Below are positions 10,861 to 21,849 of a DNA stretch of 64,000 nucleotides, piece by piece. The position numbers and the translations under genes are program-made. Under the pieces are notes generated by a model that saw nothing but the letters and a program-made list of their open reading frames with translations, did no database searches and was not told the DNA's origin. Each line of letters starts with the position of its first letter. Position 1 is the first letter of the stretch. Source of the DNA: Paguma larvata (taxonomy: Eukaryota; Chordata; Mammalia; Carnivora; Viverridae); NCBI GenBank assembly GCA_030068075.1, contig CM057825.1, forward strand, positions 120,517,434 to 120,581,433, written 5' to 3'.

Positions 10861-11505
10861 AGAGGAGAATTAAACCCAAGGAGTTTAGTTCCCCGCCGGC
10901 GGCAATGCAACGAACAAGCTGATTGTCAAGTTTTTCCGTGGCCCTGTTTGCCACGATGAGGTTTGATTTTTACTTTTGCAGTTGGCCTCTGTCTCCCTGT
11001 AAACATTTTTTTTTTTTTTTGGAACAATAGAATATAGAATAGTTTACTACTTTCAGGCCCTTGTGTCTTTCTAAATGTCTTGAATACAATAGGCTGTTTC
11101 TTAAAAAGTCGCAACCAGGTGTCCCCACAGCCGCCGCGTTCTTTCTTCCACTAGAGGGACACCTTCGGAGGGGTTTGTTCTATGCAAGCACCGCCTGATA
11201 ATCCTACCAAAGGAATTGTTCTAGGCGGAAGTTCATTCCCCCCCAACTTCATTATTAGAAAACGAAAATCACTCGTTATTCCATTACCCATTAATAATCC
11301 CTGTAACACCATGAAATGTATATTTCAGTCTTTTTTTTTCTTTACACGTAGACTCCCTCGCCACACAGTTCTTTTACTGATTTGAGATCGTAAATGAGGC
11401 AGGTTTCCAAGTTTGTGACTGATATTTGACAAACCTCGAGCACGCTATTTAGTATTCTACGAAATCTTTTTACCTGGCTGATAATATTTCTGTGCTGACG
11501 ATCTA
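10861..11505. other. Region just upstream of the ERCC4 promoter
   Basis: Apart from the CTCF-like motif, I see only a poly-T run near 11008-11021 and no repeat or gene that I can name. Confidence 0.6.
11148..11160 (+). promoter_or_regulatory. CTCF-like motif upstream of ERCC4
   Basis: CCACTAGAGGGAC matches the CTCF core CCASYAGRKGGCR except for one position. It lies about 850 bp upstream of the ERCC4 start codon. Occupancy is inference. Confidence 0.45.
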
Positions 11506-11509
11506 CCCC

Positions 11510-11775
11510 GCTTATTTGTATCAGCCCTTATTAGTGGACATTTAGTTGGTTTCTACCCCCCACCATTATAAATAATAATTCGCTGAACATCTTTGTACAT
11601 AAATTCAACCGTACTCCTAAAATATACACAGAATGGACAATTAGTGGGATAAAGAGGCGTTTCATCACGCGCGTGGTGCTACCTTGCCCTCTAGAAAGCC
11701 TGTATCAGTTTCCATTCACATCAGCAGTTTGCGAGAGGAGATTTCTCCATCTCATCCCTGCTTAACCAGGGTCTG
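11510..11775 (-). mobile_element. Old L1 fragment, minus strand
   Basis: TTTAGTTGGTTTCTACC, ATTATAAATAATAATTCGCT, GAACATCTTTGTACATAAAT and TTTCCATTCACATCAGCAGT follow the reverse complement of a mammalian L1 ORF2 3' region. Strongly diverged. Confidence 0.65.
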
Positions 11776-11883
11776 ACTTACATTTTGTTAAGAGGAACAC
11801 GGCCTGCGATCATTCCTGAATGGGAAGGTTTGTCTGCAATATTCTACAAGCAGGATTTCCTGGGAAACGCATACTGACCTCTC

Positions 11884-12330
11884 CAGTTCTGAAAGTGAGA
11901 GATGGAGCGTCAGGGAGGTTATGCAACTTGGGCAAGACCGCCGAGCTAGTTTAGGGTACTGCTTAGAGTCCGTTCATGACGTGGCAAGCGGGAACGCAAC
12001 CCGTGTTTAGGGTGTGCGTGGGGAAGAGGCAGCGCTGCCGTTAGGACAGCTAGGTTAGTGACTTACCCACGGGAACAACAACCAAGTCACATCTATCGTG
12101 GGCTTCCATGTGCAGACACTTTGGCTAGACTTTTATATGCTCGTGCAGGGCACACTGCTAACCACCGCCCCGGCTTCACCTCGCTCTGTTCAGCTCTTTT
12201 CTCCCCCTCTTCGGGGGTGGAGGCTTCTTCTACCACCACGATCCCCCTTTGAGTTCAAGGTGTCCCGGGGTATAATGAGGTAGTATCCACTAAGATCATT
12301 AGGTACCTACTATTAATTCCCTTCTTTTAC
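11884..12330. other. Mostly unassigned intergenic sequence
   Basis: 11884-11950 has a weak MIR-like run (GGGAGGTTATGCAACTTGGG). The remainder to 12330 shows nothing I recognise. Confidence 0.4.
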
Positions 12331-12336
12331 ACGTGA

Positions 12337-12455
12337 AGAGAGCCTGGAGCCTGCTTCAGATTCTGGGTGTCCCTCTCTTTGTCCCTCTCCTGCTGTTCTT
12401 CTCTGTCGCTCTCTCTCTCTCTCTCTCAAGAATAAATAAACATTTAAAAAAAGTA
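12337..12455 (+). mobile_element. CanSINE, 5'-truncated
   Basis: Only the 3' half is present: GAGCCTGGAGCCTGCTTCAG, the CT tract and AAGAATAAATAAACATTTAA. The tRNA-like head is missing. It abuts a minus-strand copy. Confidence 0.92.
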
Positions 12456-12462
12456 AAAAAAA

Positions 12463-12678
12463 AAATTCTTTTTTTAATGTTAATTTATTCTTGAGAGAGA
12501 GACAGAGACAAAGCATGAGCAGGGGAGGGGCAGAGAGAGGGGGAGACAGAATCCGAAGCAGGCTCCAGGCTCCGAGCCGTCAGCACAGAGCCCAACGCGG
12601 GGCTCGAACTCATGAACTGCAAGATCATGACCCGAGCCAAAGTTGAATGTTTAACTGGCTGAGCCACCCAGGCGCCCC
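12463..12678 (-). mobile_element. CanSINE, minus strand
   Basis: AATGTTAATTTATTCTTGAG to GAGCCACCCAGGCGCCCC. It is tail to tail with the truncated plus-strand copy on its left. Confidence 0.95.
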
Positions 12679-13320
12679 ACAACCACACTTTTAAAAAGCT
12701 CCTATGCATTCAGCAACAGTTTCAAATACATTTGTGGTTTATTAAAAGCATGCGCAAATTTTTAGTCTATGACCTTGAGAGGCCTTTTCCGATTTTGTCC
12801 TCAGGCAAGGGACGGGAGACGCAGGAGGGAGGAAGCCTTTGCAATACCTGCAGAGTTTTGCCGGGGCCCTGAGGTCCCTGGGAGACCCGCTGGTATGTAT
12901 CACTTACATGAATTCTCTGAAAATGAAGTCCCCTGTGTGTTAACACTGTATCATAATTCCACGGAGAGACTTGTATTTGGTTAACTATTATTACTCCTAG
13001 AGCCAGAGAGAATGTAATCATTTAACTAATCTCTTTCCTCCGAAATAAAGACTTTTGATGACTCTAATTAAAATAAAAATATTTTTACTGTTTGACAAAC
13101 CATTCATCATTAACAGAAGCGGGGGGAGGGGGCGGGAGTAAGAATGAATCTGAACATGAAAACCAATTACCTGCCCCTCTTTGCAAGGACGTTTGAAAAT
13201 GATAGTGTTTCTTAGGGATGAGGCAATTAACCTTTTGTAGGAATTTACGAGGAGACTCTCCCATGGGGAAAAGAATATGTAAGTCGGGCAAGCTTTGTGA
13301 GGTGTGTTCTTCCTTATTTT

Positions 13321-13547
13321 TATTTTTTAATTTTTGTTTTTTTAATATCTATTCATTTTTGAGACACAGAGAGAGACAGAGTATGAGCAGGGGTGGGGCA
13401 GAGAGAGTGAGGACACAGAATCTGAAGCAGGCTCCAGGCTCTGAGCTGTCAGCACAGAGCTGGACATGGGGCTTGAACTCACGAACCGTGAGACCATGAC
13501 CTGAGCCGAGGTTGGATGCCTAACTGACTGAGCCACCCAGGCGCCCC
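13321..13547 (-). mobile_element. CanSINE, minus strand
   Basis: AATATCTATTCATTTTTGAG to GAGCCACCCAGGCGCCCC. TCTTCCTTATTTTTA and TCTTTCCTTATTTTTA flank it as the duplicated target. Confidence 0.95.
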
Positions 13548-13655
13548 AGGTCTTTCCTTATTTTTAGAGACATTCCTTTTCCCTTACTGCTTTCTCCCTC
13601 TTAGAATGTATTCTGACAAGGGACAGAGGGCTGGCTACATAGTTTGTGTGGTTGT

Positions 13656-13686
13656 GGGGCGCCTGGGTGGCTCAGCCAGTTAAACA
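13656..13686 (+). mobile_element. CanSINE head fragment
   Basis: Only about 31 bp of the 5' head is present (GGGGCGCCTGGGTGGCTCAG, then CCAGTTAA). The following sequence is unrelated, so the 3' part was lost by deletion or the copy aborted. Confidence 0.8.
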
Positions 13687-13689
13687 CGA

Positions 13690-14580
13690 AAATTCAAGGC
13701 ATCTTGTTAAGAAAAAGTCATGGAAATTTCAAGATGGCGACAGCAGAGCATTCAACCAAGCCTGGGACCCTTCCGAGCTTGGGGTCCTGGTGGCTACACA
13801 AGCCCTAACCACAGCGCTGACAAAGAGCTTTGACCTTGTGAATGACGTGGATCTAAGAGCTGTTGTCTTCGTCAGTAGGAACCGATGATGCCGCTGTAAT
13901 CCATTTGGCTGATTTGGAGTTAGTGTCTCTTGTAGGGCATGGGAAATAGGGGTGGCCATGGGAAGCCAATTACCTGGCATCATGTTCACAAGGGGACTTA
14001 CACACAGACTTTGGTGCTTTCTCCAAATGCGGTTCCACCTACAGTCTCATAGAAGCACAGATGGGGGAAAAACAGAGGTAGAAGATAATAAACATAGGAC
14101 CAATTATTCACAGCATTGCTCGTGGTGACCTATGATGGTTTTTAATAAACCATGTCATTTTCCTATAGGGCCTCCTCATTGGGTGGAGCATGTATACAGA
14201 ATTAAATCTGCAATTTATAAGCAATAATCAGTGATCGCCCCAAGCATACATGCAAAAATATTACGATTACCAAAAATTCCTAATATTTTGTTGCAATCCA
14301 TCCCCTGCCCAAACCTCGTGGTTTCTTATTCATCAAAAACAATTGATTTTGTTAAGTGAAAAAGGCAAACACAGAGTGATGTGTAAGAAATTTTTTGTGC
14401 GTGTAGATTGATGCTTGAATACACATAAAGAAAATCTGGCAGGAAACATAAGAAGCTAAGGTGGTTGGTTTTCTGTTGGAGGAAATTAGACAGATGAGAA
14501 TGAGGAGGAACAGGGAATTTTTTTTCATTATTTATCTTATTTTTGTTGTTTTGAATCACAAAATTTAAAAATGTATTAAA
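13690..14580. other. Unassigned sequence after the SINE head fragment
   Basis: The run GAAATTTCAAGATGGCGACA at about 13726-13745 resembles an old interspersed repeat I cannot name. I also considered a retrocopy, but the frames are short and closed. The rest is AT-rich. Confidence 0.35.
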
Positions 14581-14590
14581 AGTTAAAACT

Positions 14591-14802
14591 GGAGCGCCTG
14601 GGTGGCTCAGCCAGTTAAGTGCCCAACTTCAGCTCAGGTCATGATCTCGCGGTCTGTGAGTTTGAGCCCCGTGTCGGGCTCTGTGCTGACAGCTCGGAGC
14701 CTGGAGCCTGCTTCAGATTCTGTGTCTCCCTCTCTCCTTCTCTCTGCCCCTCCCTTGCTCGCACTCTGTCTCTAACTCAAAAATAAATACACGTTCAAGA
14801 AT
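14591..14802 (+). mobile_element. CanSINE
   Basis: GGAGCGCCTGGGTGGCTCAG to AAAAATAAATACACGTTCAA. Short TTAAAGTTAAA-like duplications flank it. Confidence 0.95.
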
Positions 14803-14809
14803 TTTTTAA

Positions 14810-15570
14810 AGTTAAATAAATTAACATAAATTATAATCAAACTCAATAAAAAATAAGACCTCGAAAATGCATTGTACTGCATTTTGGGGATTAAAGCATT
14901 CGTTCGTTAAATAAATGAAATGAAATTATAATCTATTAAAAAAAATCTGTAATTATTTTTTCATGGCCTGATCTTTTCTTGACCTCTGAGATGCTTAACT
15001 TGGAGTTTGCTTCTTAGAGTTTCCTAAGCATTCCCATGGGGTTAAGGTGCTTTCTCATTAAAAAAAAAAATAGAAATTTTGAAACTTTGAGGAAATTCAA
15101 AGTTGATTCATTTCAAAAGTGAAATTTATTATTGTTTAATGGAAATATACAATGTAAATCTATTTCATGTAGTTTTACCTGCACAGGGAGATAGAATATA
15201 CAGCATCGACATTGAGAGTGAGGCATTATGTTTAGAAGTCAAGACTCGTGGTTGGAACAATAGAAAAGAGGAAAGAGTTTGAGAGTTTACCTGTCCTTTT
15301 GGTGGGAGAAAGGAGCTCACGGAAGAGCTTGTTCAAGAGAATTACCCTTTAAGACAAATAAATCACAAGGCAGTTCCTTTATCCAATCCTGAAATATGAA
15401 AGTAAGTGGTATTTTTTTTTTCTCCCTCCTATGCCACTTCCAGATAAATCCTGGATTTTTTTTAAACCATGAGTTTTATCAAAGACTATGAGGGGTGGTC
15501 CGTGTAGCGGATGCTGTGGTCTGCCACCCAGATTCCTGCTGCCCACACGCCATTCAGAAGGGAAACATTA
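14810..15570. other. AT-rich intergenic sequence
   Basis: I recognise no repeat family or gene. Confidence 0.4.
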
Positions 15571-15776
15571 GGGGACGCCTGGGTGGCTCAGTCAGTTAAG
15601 CATCCAACTTCGGCTCCCGTAATGATCACGTGATTTGTGAGTTCGAGCCCCAGATCGGGCTCTGTGCTGACAGCTCAGAGCCTGGAGCCTGCTTCGGATG
15701 CTGTGTCTCCCTCTCTCTCTCTGCCTCTCTCCCGCTCACTCTCTCTCTCTCTCAAAAATAAATAAACATTAAAAAA
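15571..15776 (+). mobile_element. CanSINE
   Basis: GGGGACGCCTGGGTGGCTCA to AAAAATAAATAAACATTAAA. Confidence 0.96.
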
Positions 15777-16465
15777 GAAATTGGCACCATTAATTCCCCC
15801 ACCTGCGTTGAAGGCCAATGGTTCTCTGTCCTAACCTCTAAGACTTAATCTCAGATGAAGACCGCCACTTCCTCCTGGGGCTAGCCAAGTGTAATTAGAA
15901 TGGATGTATTTGGTGGTTGGCAAATCCCCACAACGCTTTCCTGGCTATCAGAGTGTGCCCGGGCGGGACCGGCAGACTCATCGGCTTCATGGAGGGGTCT
16001 TCATACTCCACATTCTCCAGATATTTCCTCTGGGCCACGTTTGCTTCTTGGGAGAAGAATCCACCAGTATTTTACCTGGGAACACAAAGTCTGGCTTCCA
16101 GAGCTCTGGGACTTGGCCAGGAGGCAGCTGCAGAGGAAACGCTAATACTGATCGTGCCCTCACCTCTGGCTGCGGTGGAGCTGTTCGTGTCTACTTTAAT
16201 ATGCTTCTTCCGGTCCGAGGTAGTTTTCATACCTATCCCTTCTCCTCTTTAGGAGTTGATTTCCAACCTAGAATGGATGTTGGATTTTATCAAATATTTT
16301 TCAGCTCGTCTGGATACGACCATGCTTTTTTCCTTCGATCTATTGAAAAACTATGTCAAAGTTTTGATTTCCTGGTATTAACCCATTCTCTCGATTTCCG
16401 CAAGTGTTTCAGTTAGTCGGCTAACAGCACTCCTGGAAAGTCCGTTGGCGGTGGATCTGTGGGGG

Positions 16466-16479
16466 GTAACCATGGTAAC
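16466..16479 (+). promoter_or_regulatory. RFX X-box-like motif
   Basis: GTAACC-AT-GGTAAC fits the RFX consensus GTNRCC(N0-3)RGYAAC at every position. It is in intergenic sequence about 6 kb upstream of ERCC4. Function is not shown by the sequence alone. Confidence 0.5.
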
Positions 16480-16524
16480 CAAAAGAGGCTCCATGCCAAG
16501 GCGGCTCAGCGCCATGGTCCTGGC

Positions 16525-16727
16525 GAAGGCACGGGGCCTGGCTACAGAGAGCCTTGTCTTGGAATCCGGGTTCTGCACCCTACCGACTTCGTGGCTATGG
16601 GCCAGTTTCTTGAGTCTCAGTCTTTTCTCTTGTAAAATGGGAGCAGAGGAATGAAAAGTAAATCATGGGAATATTTTGAGGATTAACCGAGCGAACCTGA
16701 CGCAGGGTCGTAGCTTAGCAAATATTA
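16525..16727 (-). repeat. MIR element, minus strand
   Basis: GGAATCCGGGTTCTGCACCC, GTTTCTTGAGTCTCAGTCTT, TCTTGTAAAATGGGAGCAGA and GAGGATTAACCGAGC are the reverse complement of the MIR core in the right order. Confidence 0.75.
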
Positions 16728-16737
16728 GGGGAAGGAT

Positions 16738-16972
16738 TTTTTTTTTCATTTTTAATGTTTTGATTTTACATTTATTTATTTTTGAGAGACAGAGAGAGAC
16801 AGAGCGCAAGCAGGGGAGGGACAGAGAGAGGAGACACAGAATCCGAAGCAGGCTCCAGGCTCTGAGCAAGAGTTCAACACAGAGCCCGATGTGGGGCTTG
16901 AACCCATGAACCCTGAGATCATGACCTGAGCCAAAGTAAGACACTCAACTGACTGAGCCACCCAAGTGCCCC
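16738..16972 (-). mobile_element. CanSINE, minus strand, first of a tandem pair
   Basis: Runs from AATGTTTTGATTTTACATTT to GAGCCACCCAAGTGCCCC. The duplication AGGGGAAGGATTTTT (16728-16742) recurs as AGGGGAAGAATTTTT (16973-16987). Confidence 0.95.
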
Positions 16973-16982
16973 AGGGGAAGAA

Positions 16983-17201
16983 TTTTTTTTTTAATGTTTA
17001 TTTGTTTTTGAGAGAGACAGACAGACAATAGAGCATGAGCGGGGGAGAGACACATACAGAGAGGGAGACACAGAATCCGAAATAGGCTCCAGGCTCTGAG
17101 CTGTCAGCACAGAGCCCGTTGCGGGGCTCGAACTTGGAATGGTGAGATCATGACCTGAGCCGAAGTCCGAAGCTCAACAGACTGAGCCACTCAGGCACCC
17201 C
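16983..17201 (-). mobile_element. CanSINE, minus strand, second of a tandem pair
   Basis: Runs from TTTTTAATGTTTATTTG to GAGCCACTCAGGCACCCC, directly next to the copy at 16738-16972 and in the same direction. Confidence 0.95.
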
Positions 17202-17645
17202 TAGAATATTTTTGAATGAAGTGGATGCTGACAAGAGGAGAGCAGTGTGGTACCCATGCATGTCAAAAGTCAGCGTGTACGTAATTTTTTAAGTGTGAGC
17301 TGGAGCTTTAAAGAACTGCATTTCATATAAAAATGTTGAGACTCTGAAAATCCCGATTTCTCTTCCAATCTTTTTATTCTCCACCCATTTCATTCCAAAC
17401 ACCAGTTACATATTAAACTATATTATTAAAATTAAATAAATAAAATATATTTGGATGAAACGTTTCCTTATTTCTTTCTCCAGCAAAATTACTATTGGCC
17501 CCAAAGAACAAAAATTGTAATAAGTAAACGGAAATTGAATATTAACTTTTTGAGTGAATTTATTTTGAGTTAGCAATAAATTCAAGGGAAGGAACTGAAG
17601 AATAAATGCATAGATTCAATTTAGTTAAAATATAGATGCATCCTA
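17202..17645. other. AT-rich intergenic sequence
   Basis: Nothing recognised. Confidence 0.4.
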
Positions 17646-17867
17646 GGGGCGCCTGGGTGGCTTAGTTCGTTAAGTGTCTGACTCTTGATTTCCGCTCAGG
17701 TCATGATCTCAGGGTGTGTGAGTTCGAGCTCTGTGTCGGGCTCTATGCTGGCATTGCAGAGCCTGCTTGCGGTTCTCTCTCTCCCTCTTTCTCTGCCCTT
17801 ACACCTCCCCGGCTCATGCTCTTTCTCTCTCTCTCAAAATAAAGTAAGAAACTCATTAAGAAAGAAA
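17646..17867 (+). mobile_element. CanSINE with long target duplication
   Basis: GGGGCGCCTGGGTGGCTTAG to CTCAAAATAAAGTAAGAAAC. The flanks AATATAGATGCATCCTAG and AATATAGATGCATTCTAG differ at one base. Confidence 0.96.
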
Positions 17868-17918
17868 TAAAATATAGATGCATTCTAGATTTTACGAGTG
17901 TGTGTGCACTGTATTTGT

Positions 17919-17945
17919 ATTGATCTATATATAATATAGATCAAT
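17919..17945. repeat. Perfect inverted repeat, 12-bp arms, 3-bp loop
   Basis: Left arm ATTGATCTATAT, loop ATA, right arm ATATAGATCAAT. It lies in unique-looking AT-rich DNA and could extrude as a hairpin or cruciform. Confidence 0.95.
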
Positions 17946-18883
17946 GAGTTTGTGCTTTGCCAATATGTCGCCTGTAGAGTATGTGTGAATATAAACGCAA
18001 AAACTTAACCTTGATGCGTGTGCACGTAACAATTAGTGTGCTTTATTATTTCGGTTCTAATTGACTAGCACCGATGCAGATTTCTACCTTGCTGCGATCA
18101 GAAATAGATCACGCGGTCTTTGTCAACTTTTCATGTCCTATTCTTGACTATGGATTGTATTTACCATCTTTCTGGGATGTGAGCGATTGCTTGTTTATTT
18201 TGATGAAGGAAATAAATTACCTTCCCATAATATCGGAGCGCGTCCCTCATCTCATTAGATAACGAAATTTAAAAGACTCCAAAATGATTCCAGACTGGTT
18301 AATAGCATCTTAATTATCTCAAATTATTTTGGGAGAAACACAATGTCCCTCTGGGGTATACTTCGTCTTGGTAGGAATAATGACTGATGAAGGTCTAGGG
18401 AATAGACGTGCACTTATGTATCGAATTCTTCAAAAAGGAACACACAAATCAGTCACATACGTTGACAGGACTCTGGCAGAGTGACTTGTCGGAGGGGAGA
18501 GAGGAGAACACCCATTAACAGGAGGAAGAAGGACAACACATGTTGGGGACAGAGTAGACAAGGCCAGGAAAGGAACTGGTTTCCTCTCCCACGCAGCGAG
18601 ACTAAGAAGTTTAATTCACCGGGAGGAGTTTCCCGTACAGGGTGAGGGGAAGGGAAGAAGTGAGAGAAAGTCTGCCCCAAAACTGAACGAGGGCCAGTGC
18701 GCGTCATGGTTCCACTCAAACTCGGAGCCTGACGGACACACCACCGGCACCAGACACAATGACTTTGACCTCACTGCTCATCTCTACAGATGTGTCAGCA
18801 CCTAAGAAACTGACCGACATACGAAAGTGTAGCAGCTCTCAAAAGCCTGGGATCAAACTCAGCAATCAGAAGAAAAATCACCT
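17946..18883. other. Intergenic sequence, no repeat recognised
   Basis: No splice-flanked reading frame or named repeat is apparent. Confidence 0.4.
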
Positions 18884-19085
18884 GGGACGTCCAGGTAGCT
18901 CAGTGGGTTAAGCGCCTGATTTTGGCTCAGGTCATGATCTCACCCTGTGTGGGTTCGAGCCTGGCGTCAGGCTGTCTGCTGTCAGCACAGAGCCTGCTTT
19001 GGATCCTCTGTCCCGCCCTCTGTCCCCCCCCCCCAACTTGTACTCTCTCTCTCTCTCTCTAAAAATTAAGTGAACATTTATTTTT
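18884..19085 (+). mobile_element. CanSINE, diverged
   Basis: GGGACGTCCAGGTAGCTCAG head, a C-run in the CT tract and a poor tail. AAGAAAAATCACCTGG and AAGAACAAAAATCGCCTCG flank it. Confidence 0.9.
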
Positions 19086-19094
19086 TAAAAAAAA

Positions 19095-19890
19095 GAACAA
19101 AAATCGCCTCGCGAACTAGGGGTGTTGCAAGGAATAGGAAAATACTCACATTTTAGAATATTTCTAAGGCATATTTTAACATAATTCTTTGGAGCATTAC
19201 ATTTGGAAACATTTATTTATGGGTGATATTAAAGAGGAAAGAGGTGGAGATTGGAAGGATCGTACGTAGGGAAAACGCACAACAGATAAATTAAAGACTG
19301 CAATGGACAATTGCCTCTACACAACACACAGCTGTCTATTGTGGAAAATGGAATCAGGGCAGCGGGAGACGTGCTTAAAAATTTCTCCCAAAACCCAAAG
19401 GGAACAAAGACACGAACACAGACTTAGCAAAAGAGAAATGGAGACTAGAGGAAGAAGAATGAGAAGAATTTCGAAAGAAGCAAACAGCATATAGAGAAGG
19501 AGTCATTCAAAGGAATAATAGAGATGCCCTTTTTTTTTTAACTGAATAATGTTAAATTTATGGTTTACTGAGCACAGGCCAAAGCAAACTATGAAAATAG
19601 ACCAGCAAAGAGTATAACCCACATCGCATCAAGGTAAGAGGGTTTTATGCTTGGTTCTTTCCCAGAGGTGCCAAATAGAAGGGGTTTGCAGTACTGCCAT
19701 AAGTTAGACAGTGACTGTAAGTTATACCCTGATTCCGGAGGGTGTAAGCATGTGATAAAATGTTCATTTTCAAATCAATCGAACAGACCATTTTGATGAC
19801 ATGTCTGAATGTTTTTGAGAGTGAAAAAGAGAGAGGAAGGGAGAGCACATACCTGGGTGGGGAAGAGGCCGAGGGAGGGGGAGAGAGAGA
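19095..19890. other. Intergenic sequence, no repeat recognised
   Basis: AT- and purine-rich. No gene evidence. Confidence 0.4.
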
Positions 19891-19894
19891 GAAT

Positions 19895-20121
19895 CTTTTT
19901 TTTTTTTTTTTTAACATTTATTCATTTTTGAGAGACAGAGAGAGACAGAGTATGGGGGGATGGGAGCAGCGAGAGAGGGAGACACAGAAACTGAAGCAGG
20001 CTCCAGACTCGAGTGGTCAGCACAGAGCCCAATGCAGGGCTTGATCCTATGACCCTGGGATCTTGACTTGAGCTTAAATCAAGAGTTAGACGGTCAACTG
20101 ATTGACCCACTCCGACATCCC
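19895..20121 (-). mobile_element. CanSINE, minus strand, diverged
   Basis: Runs from TTAACATTTATTCATTTTTG through CAGCACAGAGCCCAATGC to a decayed head, TGACCCACTCCGACATCCC. Confidence 0.9.
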
Positions 20122-20319
20122 AAAATGTTTGAATTTTAAGGAGAAGAAAAAGAATATAATGGGCGTTCAGGCAGGATAAAAGATTACTTACTAAGAAAAA
20201 AAATAAGGCTGAGGTATTTCTTATCTGCAAAACTAGTGATCAAAGACAATGGCCTGGCTCCTCTCTTGTTTGCATGGGAAGGCAACAGACAATTTCACAT
20301 ATGACCAAGGGGTATACCT

Positions 20320-20522
20320 TTTTATTAAAAATATTTATTTATTTTTGAGAGAGAGAGAGAGCATAGGAGGGGAGGTGAAAAGACAGAGAAGGACACAGAA
20401 GATCTGAAGTGGGCTCTGTGCCGACAGCAGAGACCCCAGTGTAGGACTTGAACTTATGAACCTTGAGATCATGACCTGAGCCAAAGTCCGATGCTAAACC
20501 GACTGAGCCACCCAAATGTCCC
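20320..20522 (-). mobile_element. CanSINE, minus strand
   Basis: AAATATTTATTTATTTTTGA to GAGCCACCCAAATGTCCC. AAGGGGTATACCTTT and AAGATGTATACCTTT flank it. Confidence 0.93.
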
Positions 20523-20737
20523 AAGATGTATACCTTTAACACACTGTTCCTGAAAGTATTTACCATTATACTCCAGACAATTAGGGAATCAATCAAATTA
20601 CAGAAATTAAGAATGTGGAACTCAAGGTATAAAATAACTACTTACACTAAGTCTAAATAAACCTTGCTAATATAGCTATAAAACAGTGCAGCTATCTAAA
20701 GAATCTTTAAAGCAAAGCATGTAATGTATAAATGTAT

Positions 20738-20784
20738 TAATGGGGGTTCTCTAGAGAAGAGAAACCAGTGAGGCGGCCGTGCGC

Positions 20785-20824
<40 letters not shown>

Positions 20825-21130
20825 CCACAAAAAATCCAGGAGAGTCAATGGTATAATTCCAGTCTGAAGGCTGGCAGCCTAGAGATCCAAGAGAATCCAC
20901 GATGTAGATGAGATCTAAGGGCAGTCGGCTAGAGACTTTTCCTCATGGGAAGGTCATTCTTTTCCTTCCATGTAAGCCTTCAATTGATTGAATTAGGCCT
21001 CCTGACATGGAAGGCAATCTGTTTTACTCTATTGATTCAGATGTCAGTCTTGCCCAAAATTACCCTTGCAGAAACACCCACACTAATGTTTGACGAAATA
21101 TCTGGGTACCTGATGGCCCTGTGAAACCGA
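20738..21130 (-). mobile_element. MLT2-type (ERVL) solitary LTR, minus strand, old
   Basis: The start GGGGTTCTCTAGAGAAGAGA and the far end AACACCCACACTAATGTTTG, ACGAAATATCTGGGTACC are the reverse complement of MLT2-like LTR ends. No internal viral genes are present. A (TG)n microsatellite lies inside it. Confidence 0.6.
20785..20822 (+). repeat. (TG)n microsatellite
   Basis: About 19 TG units, nearly uninterrupted. Confidence 0.97.
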
Positions 21131-21546
21131 CACGGAAAATGAACCATTACGGAAAATAAAAGTACTTTAATGAGGGTGACCAAGATCTAAGATGACAAAT
21201 TATATCCATAAGGCTGGGAAACAGTGAGGAGAGGAGTGAAGGACGGAAGTACCTACAGCGGTGTGCTGGCAAACCAACGGTCTGCAAAAACGAGTACTGT
21301 AAGGTCACTAAATGTAGAGGTGAGAAGAGGTGTGTACAATCAGCTGTGCGAGTCAGTCCAAGATGCTCCCGCACGTTCTGTCCACGCCCACGCACATAGG
21401 TGTTGAATTTTCACCTACCTCACTTCTCATCCACGCTTCATTTTTGGTTTGCATCTATTTGTCTGATAGATCTTCCTCTATTATTTTCATCTTCCTTTTC
21501 GGTATATATATTTTACGCAAAACAGACTTTTATTTTATTTATTTAT

Positions 21547-21758
21547 TTTTTTAATGTTTATTTATTTTTGAGAGAGAGCCAGACAGATAGACCATGGGTT
21601 GGGGAAGGGGCAGGGAGACAGGGAGACACAGAATCCAAAGAGGCTTCGGGCTGCGAGCCATCTGCACAGAGCCCTACGTGGGACTCGAACTCATGAACTG
21701 TGAGATCACGACCTGAGCCCAAGGTGCACACTTAACCAACTGAGTCACCCAGGCGCCC
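21547..21758 (-). mobile_element. CanSINE, minus strand
   Basis: AATGTTTATTTATTTTTGAG to GAGTCACCCAGGCGCCCT. TTTTATTTTATTT and TTTTATTTTTTAA flank it. Confidence 0.94.
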
Positions 21759-21849
21759 TGGAGTTTTATTTTTTAAACCTTATTTGAAATTCCAAACCAA
21801 TCGATAGGGAAGCGTAACCCATTTATATTTGTTGGCACGATCAGCATGT

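Noticed and set aside
13725..13890. Possible retrocopy beginning AAGATGGCGACAGCAGAGCA
   Set aside because: The frame after the ATG closes quickly, there is no poly-A tail or target duplication, and it looks more like an old interspersed repeat.
16466..16481. GGTAACCATGGTAACC as a perfect palindrome
   Set aside because: Its reverse complement differs. It is two direct GGTAACC copies, better read as an RFX X-box.
20785..20822. TG run as a possible CRISPR or satellite array
   Set aside because: Simple dinucleotide microsatellite; CRISPR does not occur in mammalian chromosomes.
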